NCBI GenBank assembly: GCA_000310025.1
Contig: FN649741.1
Location: forward strand, 1,436,750-1,475,754
Direction of reading: 5' to 3'
From: Ectocarpus siliculosus
Lineage: Eukaryota > Sar > Phaeophyceae > Ectocarpales > Ectocarpaceae
DNA length: 39,005 bases
Shown piece by piece: positions 15,001 to 22,905 of this stretch. Position 1 is the stretch's first letter. Every line of letters begins with the position of its first letter. A program made the position numbers and the translations under genes. The notes below the pieces were generated by a model. It was not told the DNA's origin. It made no database searches and saw nothing but the letters and a program-made list of their open reading frames with translations.

Positions 15001-16221
15001 TTAACGGCTAAAAAACTGGAAAGCTTCAGACAGGCAACGCGACGACACTCGTCGAGTTGCTATCACAACGACATTATTCGATGTTTATATTGGGTTCATG
15101 CACATGTCGAGATTGTGACAAAAGAGATTTTGATGCCACAATATGGGCGGTTCCACTTGTCAAGTTGCCACTTTATATGGGGCCACACGAATGGATGGGC
15201 GTTCTGAGAAGTGCCCGCTCTCTCCGTTCACAGGGCCGGTCGCGGCTGTTCTTTTCGGGAGCGCTCGGGCGACATGGATGTGTATCAGACCCTCCGGCCG
15301 AACATGCTGCTAGTTTTCAAGCGTCTACAGGACGACTTATGGTTAGGGTTGGTGTTAGTTAGGGTTAGTTTTTTTGGGTTGGACTTTGTTGGCTCAATGT
15401 ACTGTGTGTATGTATACATAGCTCGTGTGTGTGCAATATCTTTCCGTTTGCGTCAGTTGCTGACTGCGGGGCCCCGACCCTCCCTGCCGCGTGACCCTCC
15501 ATTCTTTTCTCAAGTGGAACGCGTGTTGTTGTTTTCGTTCGTTGGCGAATAAAAGGCATGTGTCCTACATCACGCAAAAAAAAAGAAGTGAACTTGGGAA
15601 TAGGACGGCGACGATATTCGTCGTCTTGCTTTTGAAGCAATTGTACAATAACAATACCAACCACATGCCAAAATTTCAGATTCCAACTCGAACAAAAATC
15701 GTGATGTAATTAATGTAATGCGCTTTCAACTATTCATGATCTTCTTGTTGTCTGGCCCACCCAGGTTGATGCCCTGTGGATGAAAATACACAATATAATT
15801 TTCTCACCTCCACTGGCTTTAATCCTGGATCCACATCGCCCGGAAACACGGTTCTCTGACCGCTCTCGTGCAAGAAGGATGGGCAGTTCACTCGCAGCCA
15901 AGTATAGTCAAAGTACGAGTTGTGCCCGTCATCCCATAGCACTTCTACCTGCCGTTCGTTTGCGAGAACCTGAGTTGAAGAAACCTTGGGGTCGTTGTTC
16001 CGCGTGCTGATCGCAGAAGTTGGCTGGCCCGCGGAAGCCGTAGCGGCGGTACCGAAGCGAACCGCGGGTGGGCGCAGCTGCTGCAGGCGCGTAGGAGACG
16101 GTTGCTGTGTTCCAGCGGCAGTAGCAGCAGCAGCAGCGGTGGAGGGTGCGATGTTTCTCAAGAACGCCGCACCGGCCCTTGACCGAAATAGGCGCGGCGT
16201 ACCCCGCAAGACATGAGCCAT
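1..16221 (-). CDS. gamma-butyrobetaine / trimethyllysine dioxygenase-like protein (multi-exon, 3' end outside window)
   Basis: This family uses Fe(II), 2-oxoglutarate and O2 to hydroxylate trimethyllysine or gamma-butyrobetaine in carnitine synthesis. Six exons are visible: 16221-15808, 3255-3091, 2420-2232, 1661-1575, 845-735 and 245-175. All internal joins are phase 0 with GT-AG borders, giving about 345 residues. Residues 1-30 are Arg/Ala-rich without acidic residues, like a mitochondrial presequence. Residues about 91-175 form the N-terminal DUF971-type domain, with two repeated signatures: VLWDDGHNSYFDYTWLR and ITWSDGHLSSYGTAWLR. The catalytic double-stranded beta-helix follows. Its HxD iron motif is H272-M-D274, followed by SAPGLQLLHC as in BBOX1 and TMLHE. 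The distal iron His and the 2OG-binding Arg would lie beyond the left edge. I cannot decide between the BBOX1 and TMLHE activities; the VPTTF motif of exon 6 leans slightly to TMLHE. The family call is firm; the splice sites are by eye. Confidence 0.88.
175..245 (-). CDS. dioxygenase gene exon 6 (last visible exon)
   Basis: 71 nt between acceptor GCTGAAG|GTC and donor GGGCAG|GTGAAG. It encodes VLSRVPTTFEKIRAAAPRVD, equivalent to the L.rVPaTFqKI block of the family. It ends in phase 2, so further exons must lie to the left of position 1. Confidence 0.75.
735..845 (-). CDS. dioxygenase gene exon 5
   Basis: 37 codons between acceptor GCGCAG|CTT and donor TTCGAG|GTAGTC. It encodes LLHCLEFDEGGKGGQTSFLD, then AFAAADHFREKFPEKFE. 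This matches the LLHC...GGe..f.DaF..a...r...Pe.F block that follows HxD in this family. Confidence 0.87.
1575..1661 (-). CDS. dioxygenase gene exon 4 (iron-binding HxD)
   Basis: 29 codons between acceptor ACAACAG|GCT and donor TTACAG|GTGAGA. The segment NMAYTNERLRMHMDLVYYES aligns with the conserved NVAYT...L.fHtDl segment. The HMD tripeptide supplies the first two iron ligands. Met replaces the usual Thr between them, which does not remove a ligand. Confidence 0.88.
2232..2420 (-). CDS. dioxygenase gene exon 3
   Basis: 63 codons between acceptor CACAAG|GTGGAT and donor TCTCAG|GTGAGA. The region ALYKTLRKVNRVGVVLLENA followed by HTLYGDMFDV corresponds to the start of the catalytic core in BBOX1/TMLHE (the xxVGIVRLxxA and YGxxxxV elements). 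Confidence 0.88.
3091..3255 (-). CDS. dioxygenase gene exon 2
   Basis: 55 codons between acceptor GCGGCAG|ACA and donor CCCAAG|GTGGGT, phase 0 on both sides. It encodes the second half of the N-terminal domain (SITWSDGHLSSYGTAWLREH, then CAWDAIPK). It is separated from exon 1 by the 12.55-kb repeat-filled intron. Confidence 0.85.
4878..6412 (+). repeat. long direct repeat, copy 1
   Basis: This copy is near-identical over long stretches to 12688-14070, most clearly 5046-5395 with 12722-13085 and 5523-6130 with 13087-13690. It has about 118 bp (5400-5520) that the other copy lacks. It lacks about 120 bp that the other copy has near 13715-13835. Confidence 0.85.
7805..8262 (+). repeat. R3 repeat block, copy 1
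   Basis: About 455 bp starting CTTCATGGATGGGTAATGAG. It matches 14611-15063 with only scattered substitutions and a few short indels. Confidence 0.88.
8355..8606 (+). repeat. R1 repeat block
   Basis: A copy of the block also found at 4925-5170, 11240-11495, 12720-12845 (truncated) and 10225-10287 (truncated). It runs from GCATAGCCCACCCCTTGCCC to GGTCCTGTGTGCTGCGCGCC. An internal core beginning GTATGGTTCGGTA and continuing into CGCAAACCATGACCCCTCC also occurs at about 6042, 6162, 13605 and 13848. Confidence 0.8.
9600..9890 (+). repeat. R4 repeat block
   Basis: Shares AAGTTCGCCCGGG, CCGCGTTCTGGTG, ATTCGGGTGTG, GTGCCTCGCCACAAA and GGATGGGCGCTGTGAGAAGT with partial copies at 10915-11150, 7245-7430 and 15183-15275. 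Confidence 0.7.
11195..11495 (+). repeat. R1 repeat block
   Basis: This copy includes the upstream GAAGCTTTAGCTTCAGTCTC lead-in shared with 4880 and 12690. The body runs through CCCACCCCTTGCCCGACC to GTCGTGCGTGCTGCGCGCCA. Confidence 0.8.
12688..14070 (+). repeat. long direct repeat, copy 2
   Basis: Partner of 4878-6412, same orientation, about 7.8 kb away. It lacks most of the R1 block (equivalent of 4915-5045) and the 118-bp segment. It keeps a roughly 120-bp segment with an A-run and GAGGGTCCGG that is missing from copy 1. Confidence 0.85.
14100..14600. other. GC-rich insert inside the repeat array
   Basis: This segment between repeat blocks (14070 and 14611) has no counterpart at the matching place in copy 1 (6412-7805), where the sequence is different and longer. 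It is richer in G and C than its flanks and contains GGGTAC and GGGTGCACCC motifs. Reading frames of about 100-120 codons are open on the minus strand. None resembles a known domain, so I do not call a gene. Confidence 0.4.
14611..15063 (+). repeat. R3 repeat block, copy 2
   Basis: Partner of 7805-8262. It has a small insertion around TATTGTATGTATACAG near 14930 and loses part of a CTACTGTACTACAA stretch. Confidence 0.88.
15808..16221 (-). CDS. dioxygenase gene exon 1
   Basis: The exon holds 138 codons from ATG at 16221 to the donor GAG|GTGAGA. It encodes the presumed mitochondrial presequence and the first half of the DUF971-like N-terminal domain, with WLRVNCPSFLHES corresponding to WLRDNCP in animal enzymes. 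The start was chosen as the first in-frame ATG, giving an Arg-rich, acid-free N-terminus. Confidence 0.85.
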
Positions 16222-16359
16222 TTTTGGGTTTGGCAGCAGGCAAACCTGTAGTCAATTTGCACTTCCTGATACGTTGAACGGATTACAGCAGAACCGATTG
16301 AAACAGAATCGGAGCACGTAGTGCAGGCTGGCTCTTCGTGCTTCGCCGCTGTGCGTTGT

Positions 16360-16433
16360 GCAGCGCAGCTATGGAAGATGGCAAAATATAGCAAAGCTTC
16401 GCTATATTTTGTCATCTTCCATAGCAGCGCAGC
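16360..16433. repeat. 74-bp near-perfect palindrome
   Basis: The two 37-nt arms meet at the AAGCTT centre (16396/16397) with no loop. By eye the arms differ at only four positions. The inner arm reads TATGGAAGATG then CAAAATATAGC, and the outer arm is built on GCAGCGCAGC. It lies about 140 bp upstream of the dioxygenase start codon, so it falls in that gene's 5' leader or promoter. It could be a cruciform-forming site, a miniature inverted-repeat element, or an RNA hairpin if transcribed. Confidence 0.9.
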
Positions 16434-17984
16434 GACGACGGAGAGATCGATTGAAAAAAGTTTTCGAGGCGTGTTTCTGTGTGTAACCGATTTTTCCATT
16501 ATTTGCGGCGAGATTGGTTTCGAGTTTCGAAGGGCCGAAATAGACCCGAGAGGGCGAGACCTGCAGACAGCACCACCACAGGACACAGCACAGAGTGTTC
16601 ATGCAATGTGGTGCCTACCCTCTGTCGTTGGCGCGGGCTGCCGACGATAAATCTCTCCTAGCATAGCTCAGCCGAGATACAATGCCAGACCTAGGCTTCA
16701 ACTGCAGAACGGAGAGAGACAAATGGAGGGCAGGAGGCATCGTTCACAGTAAGAGAGCGTCATTCGACAACTGTAGTGGTATGCGTACTTCGAAGTGTGC
16801 CAGCCGAACACTAACCGGTTCAATATGATTAGGTCGATCGCAAACACGCTTGTACTCATGCACTCTATCGAAGCTGGTTTTTGCTCGTGTAGTGTGGCCC
16901 ACACCATCCGGTTGGCATGCGGCAAAGCTTGCTCTGAACCGCGTCGTCTTCCTGCAAGCATCACCTCCTTTCTTCCATGCATGGGCGGTTGAGCCCCAAG
17001 GGCTGAAACAGCTTCTTGCCACCAGCATCACATGCGGCGTTTTGTTGTTGACGCAAAGTCCTTTGAATTTTAATGCCCCCCTCGCTATTAGTAGACTACA
17101 TACTGTATGTATTGTGCTAACCCCTGCAGCAGAGACCAACAACGCAGAGCCGTCTGTCTCAACAAAAAAGTATCCTGTTGGTACAGAGTAGATCTACACG
17201 GTCAAACTGATGTATGTTGTTGTTTTTACCACTGGAGAATACAATACCCTTCCCTTCATCACGTTCCCATTCCATACTGTATAGGTTCGATCCGAGTACG
17301 GGCATGTGTTATCGCGTATGTAGAACACATCATTGTGTCCGTTGCACACGGTGAAGCAAGTGAGTATGTCGACCCGGTTCTCCCGGTCCCGACCGGCTTT
17401 GGCGTATTGCCGGTGGCAAATACATACCACGGCAGAGGCCGGTGCCCGCAAGAACCTTGGCTCCTACGGGTAACGTGTGGCAGTGTTTGCAAGTTGTTAC
17501 ATACAAGTCCGCATACCCTTTCTGTAGAAAAAACAAGGGCCGTGCTGCCCCTTCCACCGCTCGGTCCACACTCCCTAGCCTTTCCTCTATTGGTCTTGGG
17601 TGGAAGGGGGGCATTTCTTGTAGCTCGGACAACAGGGCGGCGTATCCTAATATGTAGACCTTTGTACAAATACCACTACACCGAGAGTTCTTACACACCC
17701 CATCCACCTGTCCGATACACATCAGCGCAACAAGCGTTCCTCCGTCCCCGCTCCGGAGATATAGCGTTGACCCCATCTTCGTGTTTGGGGATCCTTCATC
17801 TCTCTTCGGGTCGGAACTCAAACGCCATATTTCCACCCGCAAGCCAACATCCTCTATGACTTTTACCCGAGGGTGGGGGGGAAACGCTCCAGAGGTATCT
17901 TCTCGCGACCTTCCCTCCCAACATCGAAAGAAGCAATTCCCTCCACCGCACATCACCTCTAACACCAAACCCAACCCTATCGTC
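16434..17984. other. spacer between divergent genes
   Basis: The dioxygenase gene runs left and the STPG2-like gene runs right from here. Long overlapping ORFs are open on both strands (17107-17859 plus, 17330-18016 minus). They share no recognisable motif and have no splice support. The spacer probably holds the 5' leaders and promoters of both genes, but I cannot point to a specific box. Confidence 0.4.
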
Positions 17985-19356
17985 ATGTCCCGAATCGGTG
18001 CGCTTCCCAAAACCACAGCTGCCCCGCTGCAGGTGGACGTTGGACCCGGATCTTACGACGTCGCGGCAGGAGGCCCGCCGACGGAGGGTCGACCCGGCTA
18101 CGCCCCTTTCCTAAGCACGGCCGAGAGAAAGCTCGGCCCGGACACCGCCGCGGCCGACCTCCCGGGCCCCGGGTACTACTCCTCCGAGCCTGTTCAGCAC
18201 AACAGCGGCCTGTCCGGGCGACCCAGCGATGTCTTTCGATCGGGCACGAGCCGTTTTCGGCCCTCCAACGGTGGCCAGGGCGCAAACGACACCCCCGGTC
18301 CGGGCACGTACCTCGGTCACGAGGAGTTCGGGACCAGGGACCAGGGAATGAGCGGCAACTTTAAGGGGGACAGCGACAAGATCAAGTGGGTGCGGGTGCC
18401 GACGGCGCCGTCCATCCCCGGCCGGGAGCAGAGCTACGGGTACGAGGAGGGCGATCAGGGGGAGCTCGTCATGCAGCGGCCCGTGGAGCTCGGGCACAGC
18501 GGGCGCGGGGACGATCGACCGGGGCCGGTAGACTACCAGCCCAGGGTCGAGTACACCCGCCGCTGCCCGGCGGCCATAGACTTCTCGAAGGGCGAGGACC
18601 GACTGGTGGCCCTCAGCAAGGCGAGGGCGTCCACCACCCCGGGGCCCGGCCACTACAACGCCGCCAGGGGGCTCGGAGACCCCGACGACGGCCTCGACAT
18701 CGGCAGGGCCATCCACCGCAAGCGGCAGCGGCCCACGGCCTCCTTCCACTACGGGACAAAGCGAGATAGACAGCGCAAGACGCGGGACACCGCCGCCCCG
18801 GGACCGGGGGACTACAAGATCCCGAGCGGGCTGGACGTCCGGCGAGACCCCGGCCGCCGAGACCTGTCCTTCTTGTCGACCTCTCGCCGGTTCGACGAGC
18901 CGGCCACCGGCGCCGGGAGCCGGGCCCCCGGGCCGGGGTCCTATGTGACCGCGCCCAGCGACTTCGACCGCTGCCGGGCGAAGGACAATCGGGTTCGTCC
19001 GCGGCGCGCCTCATTCACGGCGCCGGTGGGATTCCAGTCCACCACCCTTCGTTTCGCTGGCGACGGGAGGAGGGGTGGCAGCGAGATCGGGCCGGCGAGC
19101 TACAGCCTCGGTGGGATGGCTGAAGAGATAAGCCGCAAGGGCTCAGGAACCGGAAGAAACGTGGGCGCCTTTGGGTCGACGGCGAGGAGATTTCCGGTCG
19201 CGGGGGGCGGTCAGCCCCACTTGCCCAGGCCAGGGGCGTACGAACTCGGCGTTGCTGGGGGAGTTGATAGAGAGGAGGGGCAAAATACGCGGCCCTCGGT
19301 TCCGGTCGGTCCGAGCGGAAAACGGTTCCCGAGTGCCTTGTCAGCGTTTGCATCAG
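17985..19356 (+). CDS. STPG2: STPG2-like gene exon 1
   Basis: 457 codons plus one nucleotide, ending GCATCAG|GTGGGC. It carries nine of the PG-rich repeats and two further SHIPPO signatures of the type FGSTARRF and FLSTSRRF. Confidence 0.85.
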
Positions 19357-20491
19357 GTGGGCATAACGTTTGCATCGGCTTCGTCTTGCTCCTGATGTTG
19401 ATCGGGTCGTGAGTGGGCGCAAGCTAATAGGCGTTCTCTGCTGGCCACTTGAGTGCACATTTGGCGAGCGGGAAGCATCTATACAGACGTGCTGCTATCT
19501 CAACTTGGGAATCGAATGAACTCGAGTGTGACCGGGAGATCGAACGGGCGAAATATGCAAACGTCGTCGTTCTCTAGACCTGTAGATTCTCGCTCGCAGT
19601 CGAGCTCGTCATCAAGTTCTGATCAGCAAGCACTAATATTACGACCACCTCGAGCCTGATATCATGCTGATCGACGGACAAATTTGCCGCAAAATGCTTG
19701 CAATATTTTCGGGCGAGTTCTTTCCTCACACGAAGTACTTCACCTCCACCGATCAACGCATGCATGTCGACGAACCAACCGAACGCGTTAGCTACCAAGA
19801 GGTTCGCCCCACCGTTTTCTGCAAACCCTGGTCCGGCACCGGGCCAGTACGAAGTCAGACCACTCGACAAGCCTAGAGGGGTTTTGCCTCTCGGAAAGCA
19901 GTCGAAGAACCGCTTCGAGGTATGTAAAGTAGTTGCACATGCCCTGCTATCGGCATGCTGCCAAATCGGTTGTGACAATTTTCCGTTTGGAGGTGCCCCG
20001 CCCTCACTAGACATGTACGGTACTCACGAGAATTTCCTGCAGTCCTCGAAAGAGTTGTAGCTGTGTACTAAGTGACGTAGCAGCATCCTCCGACGCTACA
20101 CACAAAAGGACGTTAAGTACGTTTTGTGCCTTGGGGAAGCAGATATTTACTGGCGGAAAGTCCCGCACGACTGCGACCACGCGCCGTCCAACTACCTCCG
20201 GCCTAACTTCAGAGCACAATCTACGCGCTAGCCAACGTACTCTCCCGCCGTTCGATGACATCACGGCAACGACCGTCCGTCGTACAGAGTGCAAAGAACG
20301 CTGTGCGGCCGGGGCTTGGACCGGGGAGCTACGACGTGAGGGACGTGGTGCAGCTCGGAAGGGCTCGCTCGCGGAAGAACATTATGGTCAGCTCGCAGGC
20401 TCGATTCACGGACCCGAGCGCGCCGAGTTCGAACAACCCCGGTCCAGGGTACTACGGCACGGGGATGGTGTACGGGAATCTGCTGAAGCAG
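17985..20491 (+). CDS. STPG2: STPG2-like sperm-tail PG-rich (SHIPPO) repeat protein
   Basis: Proteins of this family bind or line axonemal microtubules. Exons are 17985-19356, 19792-19919 and 20288-20491, with phases 1 then 0 agreeing at both joins, plus a possible terminal exon at 20598-20696. About twelve PG-rich repeats are visible: VGPGSY, PGPGYY, PGPGTY, PGPVDY, PGPGHY, PGPGDY, PGPGSY, IGPASY, PRPGAY, PGPAPGQY, GLGPGSY, PGPGYY. The N-terminus (VGPGSYDV, then GYAPFLSTAERK and PGPGYY) has the spacing typical of STPG2, which is why the ATG at 17985 is preferred over the in-frame ATG at 17781. The joined protein is about 568 residues, against about 460 in animal STPG2. Exon 1 is strikingly GC-rich. 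The family call is firm; orthology to STPG2 is an inference. Confidence 0.88.
19792..19919 (+). CDS. STPG2: STPG2-like gene exon 2
   Basis: The acceptor GCGTTAG|CT completes an Ala codon in the right phase. The junction then reads FASATKRFAPPFSANPGPAP, a textbook SHIPPO sequence. The donor is TTCGAG|GTATGT. Confidence 0.82.
20288..20491 (+). CDS. STPG2: STPG2-like gene exon 3
   Basis: 68 codons between acceptor CGTACAG|AGT and donor AAGCAG|GTGGGT. It encodes RPGLGPGSYDV and NNPGPGYYGTGMVYGNLLKQ. The last motif is typical of the C-terminal end of STPG proteins. Confidence 0.82.
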
Positions 20492-20597
20492 GTGGGTGCC
20501 TACATGGTCAGCGTATCGTTGAAGGATACAAAAGTTAGTAGCCTATTGAAACTGCTGCACAGGACTGACACCGCTCTCCTAGTGTCATTTCGTGCAG

Positions 20598-20696
20598 AAC
20601 CACAACCTTGAGATCTATTGTGCAGGTCTCGGTGTTGTTTGTTGCCAAGTGTGCTCTTGGCGTTCACACGAAGGGTTCTCGGCAAAATGTTGGTGA
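20598..20696 (+). CDS. possible terminal exon of STPG2-like gene
   Basis: After acceptor CGTGCAG the phase-0 frame reads NHNLEIYCAG and runs to a TGA at about 20696. NHNLEI could stand for the L.K.tyN..I ending seen in related proteins. Alternatively exon 3 reads through its donor to a stop at about 20611. Confidence 0.4.
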   Translation, partial: NHNLEIYCAGLGVVCCQVCSWRSHEGFSAKCW

Positions 20697-21990
20697 ATCA
20701 CACGTACGTACGTGGTTGCATCATCCTCTCTGGCGGTGAGCTCATAGTTGTTGTTGTTGTCTTTACATTATAAACCGTTCCGATCTCTCGACCCAGTACC
20801 TTGTTCTGTCCGTACTACTCTAACACTTGGCGCGGTCGATCCCGTGGTCACAGGCTAACTTACCCAAAAAGGTATACCCCAATAAAATGGACCCGAAGGG
20901 TCCGCAAGTCAATAGAAGTCAACGACAAACAGTCAAACACTCTCCGCTCGTCTCTACACGCTATGTGAGGAAACCATAGACTGGAAAAAAAGAAAAATGA
21001 AAAGACAAAGCACGGAGCAAAAATTTCTTCGATGATCCCTAAACACGACGACGAGGACGATGCTGGTAACGGCCGGCTGATGACAACTGTTGATCCCCCC
21101 CCTGCGTATCGTTTCGCGCAGACGTACAACATCGCCATCGCAGAGGCGAGTGCCGACATTTGCTGAGAGCTAGGTTTTGCGGAGGGGGGTTTGAGACCAT
21201 GCTTTTTCGACTGGAAAAAGAAGCTGGCCTTGCAAACGGCCCCCGAAGTCAGGAACAGGAACGTCAATTCAAGAGAGTTGGAAACGAAAGGCGCCACTCG
21301 TGTGTGATATATCCTGAAATGGTGCTGTTGGGGGCGAGTACTGTGCGTTTCCGCACAGCGATAGTCGTCTATATAGAGGTTATTCCTCGCTCGTTTAACG
21401 TATTGCTCCATTCCTCCTTTCGGCGCTGCCGTCCATGAATGGCACAAGCTTTGGAGCGGTTGTTACCCTTCACCAGAGTATATACGCTCCGGATGATGCT
21501 CCGTTCCTCCTTTCGGGACTGCCGTCAATGAATAGCACAAGCTTTTGTAGCGGATGTTACCTTGACCAGAATACATACCCTCAGGATGAACCGATGAAGA
21601 ACGCCGAAGCCTTTGAGACAACAACACGCTGCGGCAAAACTCTGCAACGCGCACACGTGCACCTAGAGGCGACTCTCTTCCGTGAACATATAGAAGTACA
21701 ATCTCGAATATACAAAAAGTTGGCTCCGCAACTCCGAGCAGCACAACCCCCGGGTTACAGCAAGGAGCAAGCGCATGCGCACGCACTACCCTCAAACGGT
21801 CAGCAAACCGCACCGTATGCGGACGGCAATGCGCACGGCCGGCCATGCGAATGGCAGACGCGCAATCCGCTTGTTTCTAGCCCACCCAAGCGGCCTAAAC
21901 TGTCGCGAACCGAAGCAAACGTGAACAACGCACACATCGACAGAGTGAACAACAGACCCGCAAGTCTCAAGGTAGGAAGGCACCCCGCCG
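20697..21990. other. spacer with no supported gene
   Basis: Antisense ORFs at 20860-21447 (minus) and 21435-22235 (plus) are open but unrecognised. The second is partly built from the 93-bp tandem duplication and a (CAC)10 run, so neither is called. Confidence 0.4.
21407..21590 (+). repeat. 93-bp tandem duplication
   Basis: Copy 1 is 21407-21499 and copy 2 is 21500-21590. Shared landmarks are TTCCTCCTTTCGG, CTGCCGTC, ATGAAT, GCACAAGCTTT, GTTACC, ACCAGA and GATGAT/GATGA. Divergence is moderate. Confidence 0.85.
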
Positions 21991-22005
21991 CCCCCGCTCG
22001 CTCAT

Positions 22006-22614
22006 CTACCAGGGACATTTCTCGACAGGGAGAAATGGCTCGTTGCCCCCCTCCCTCCCTTGCTCCGCCAACTCTCGCTCCTCGAGGTCTTCCCCTCTCG
22101 GAGGAGAGTCCGCCGCTCCTTTTGCGCAATTCTCACTCTCCTGTAGTGGTAACGCCGCCGGCTTTGCACCACCACCACCACCACCACCACCACCACATTG
22201 ATGATGCTCTTGTTGCTGGGTTGCGTCTTCTGTAACGGTAGCGGTAGCACCGCGTTCCCCGAAAGAACCTTGCGACGACGCCCGGAAAAACGCCTCCGTT
22301 GCCTCGGGCTCGTCGCCTGCTGCCTTCTTGGCGGTGTTGTCCAGTCGGTCGGTACAACCGACATCTGGTTGTCGCTGTCGTTGTCGCTGTCGCTGCCGCG
22401 GCTGCTGCTTCTTTTCAAGGAGCTTGAAGAGGTCCGGGTGGGCTTCGGCGGTAGGGCCTCCTTCAGCGACAACCTCTCTGGCACGCGGGGGGCGTCGGCA
22501 ACAAAATGAGGCAGACGTAATCAAATAAGGGCGCAACATCGCGGGGTTGCTGGGGTATAGTGCGGCGGAAATCATGGCCGTGAAAGGCCAACTCTGGGCC
22601 ATGCAACCCCACAC
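22006..22614 (-). CDS. candidate low-complexity coding region, hypothetical
   Basis: About 200 codons are open on the minus strand. Features include a Gln/Arg alternation (RQRQRQRQRQ), a poly-Gly tract from the (CAC)10 run, and a hydrophilic tail. A second minus frame is also long and Ser/Arg-rich, so the correct frame is undecided. A good acceptor, TTGCTGCAG, sits at about 22619. No family is recognised. Confidence 0.25.
   Translation of the reverse strand: MWGCMAQSWPFTAMISAALYPSNPAMLRPYLITSASFCCRRPPRAREVVAEGGPTAEAHPDLFKLLEKKQQPRQRQRQRQRQPDVGCTDRLDNTAKKAAGDEPEATEAFFRASSQGSFGERGATATVTEDATQQQEHHQCGGGGGGGGGAKPAALPLQESENCAKGAADSPPRGEDLEERELAEQGREGGNEPFLPVEKCPW
22167..22196 (+). repeat. (CAC)10 microsatellite
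   Basis: Ten consecutive CAC trinucleotides. They would read as poly-His on the plus strand and poly-Gly or poly-Val on the minus strand. Confidence 0.95.
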
Positions 22615-22741
22615 CCTTGCTGCAGCAAGCCAGAAGAGGGGTGGTTAGAGGGAACGGCCCAGATACGGAGGCGGAACATCATATCTCCCCGAATAAAAAA
22701 AAACACAGCCGTCGGAAAACGTAAGAAAAAAATCTGCTGAC

Positions 22742-22905
22742 CTGATCTCCCGGTGGCTCAAGCACTCGAACCGAGAATGGTACTCCTGCTGAGCGAGTCG
22801 AAACAGGCTCCTTGCCAACTCCGCCTGAAGGTGTGACAAGCCGTGAAAATGGCGACGGAGGAAAAAAAATGCGTCCTCCACCTTCAGACTATGGCCGACC
22901 ACTTG
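22742..22905 (-). CDS. candidate exon of an unrecognised protein
   Basis: This frame reads VEDAFFFLRRHFHGLSHLQA, then ELARSLFRLAQQEYHSRF, an amphipathic helix-like segment. It ends at donor ATCAG|GTCAGC. An acceptor may be CTGAAG or GAACAAG near 22870-22905. I cannot name a family. It may belong to the same transcript as the frames at 22006-22614 and 23375-24518. Confidence 0.4.

Larger units (their letters stand above)
4878..15280. repeat. array of diverged copies of a composite non-coding repeat
   Basis: At least five partial copies of one ordered set of blocks are visible, starting near 4878, 8296, 10166, 11195 and 12688. The blocks recur in the same orientation and much the same order. 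R1 has CCCACCCCTTGCCCGAC and GGAACGGCCGGTT. A CT-rich block ends in GGGGTCCC. E has CCCGGCTGCTGCATG and AGAGCGGCGA. D has GATGCGCATCTCCCACGGC. R4 has AAGTTCGCCCGGG and ATTCGGGTGTG. R3 starts CTTCATGGATGGGTAATGAG. Individual copies carry internal deletions. No ORF in the array resembles a transposase, gag or reverse transcriptase. It could be a large tandem (mega)satellite or repeated insertion of a non-autonomous element. Confidence 0.8.
3256..15807 (-). other. 12.55-kb first intron of the dioxygenase gene
   Basis: This intron lies between the phase-0 donor GAG|GTGAGA (15808/15807) and the acceptor GCGGCAG (3256). The gene's other introns are about 490-730 bp. I see no recognisable protein domain in it. 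About 3256-4870 is mostly single-copy sequence with a few TTAGGG-like motifs near 3303-3400. About 4878-15280 is the composite repeat array annotated separately. About 15280-15807 is single-copy, with TTAGGG-like motifs at 15341-15380. Confidence 0.8.

Noticed and set aside
17107-17859. 250-codon plus-strand ORF upstream of the STPG2-like gene
   Set aside because: No domain or coherent composition. Equally long frames are open on the minus strand over the same bases, and it overlaps the expected promoter and leader.
17330-18016. 228-codon minus-strand ORF
   Set aside because: It runs antisense into the STPG2-like first exon, with no motif or splice context.
18111-19014. Long minus- and plus-strand alternative frames inside STPG2-like exon 1
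   Set aside because: They are shadows of the high-GC PG-repeat coding frame.
20860-21447. 195-codon minus-strand ORF
   Set aside because: Ser/Phe-rich with no motif. It spans part of the tandem duplication and has no supporting splice signals.
21435-22235. 266-codon plus-strand ORF with a poly-His tract
   Set aside because: It is built partly from the 93-bp tandem duplication and the (CAC)10 run, lacks a recognisable domain and overlaps candidate minus-strand coding sequence.
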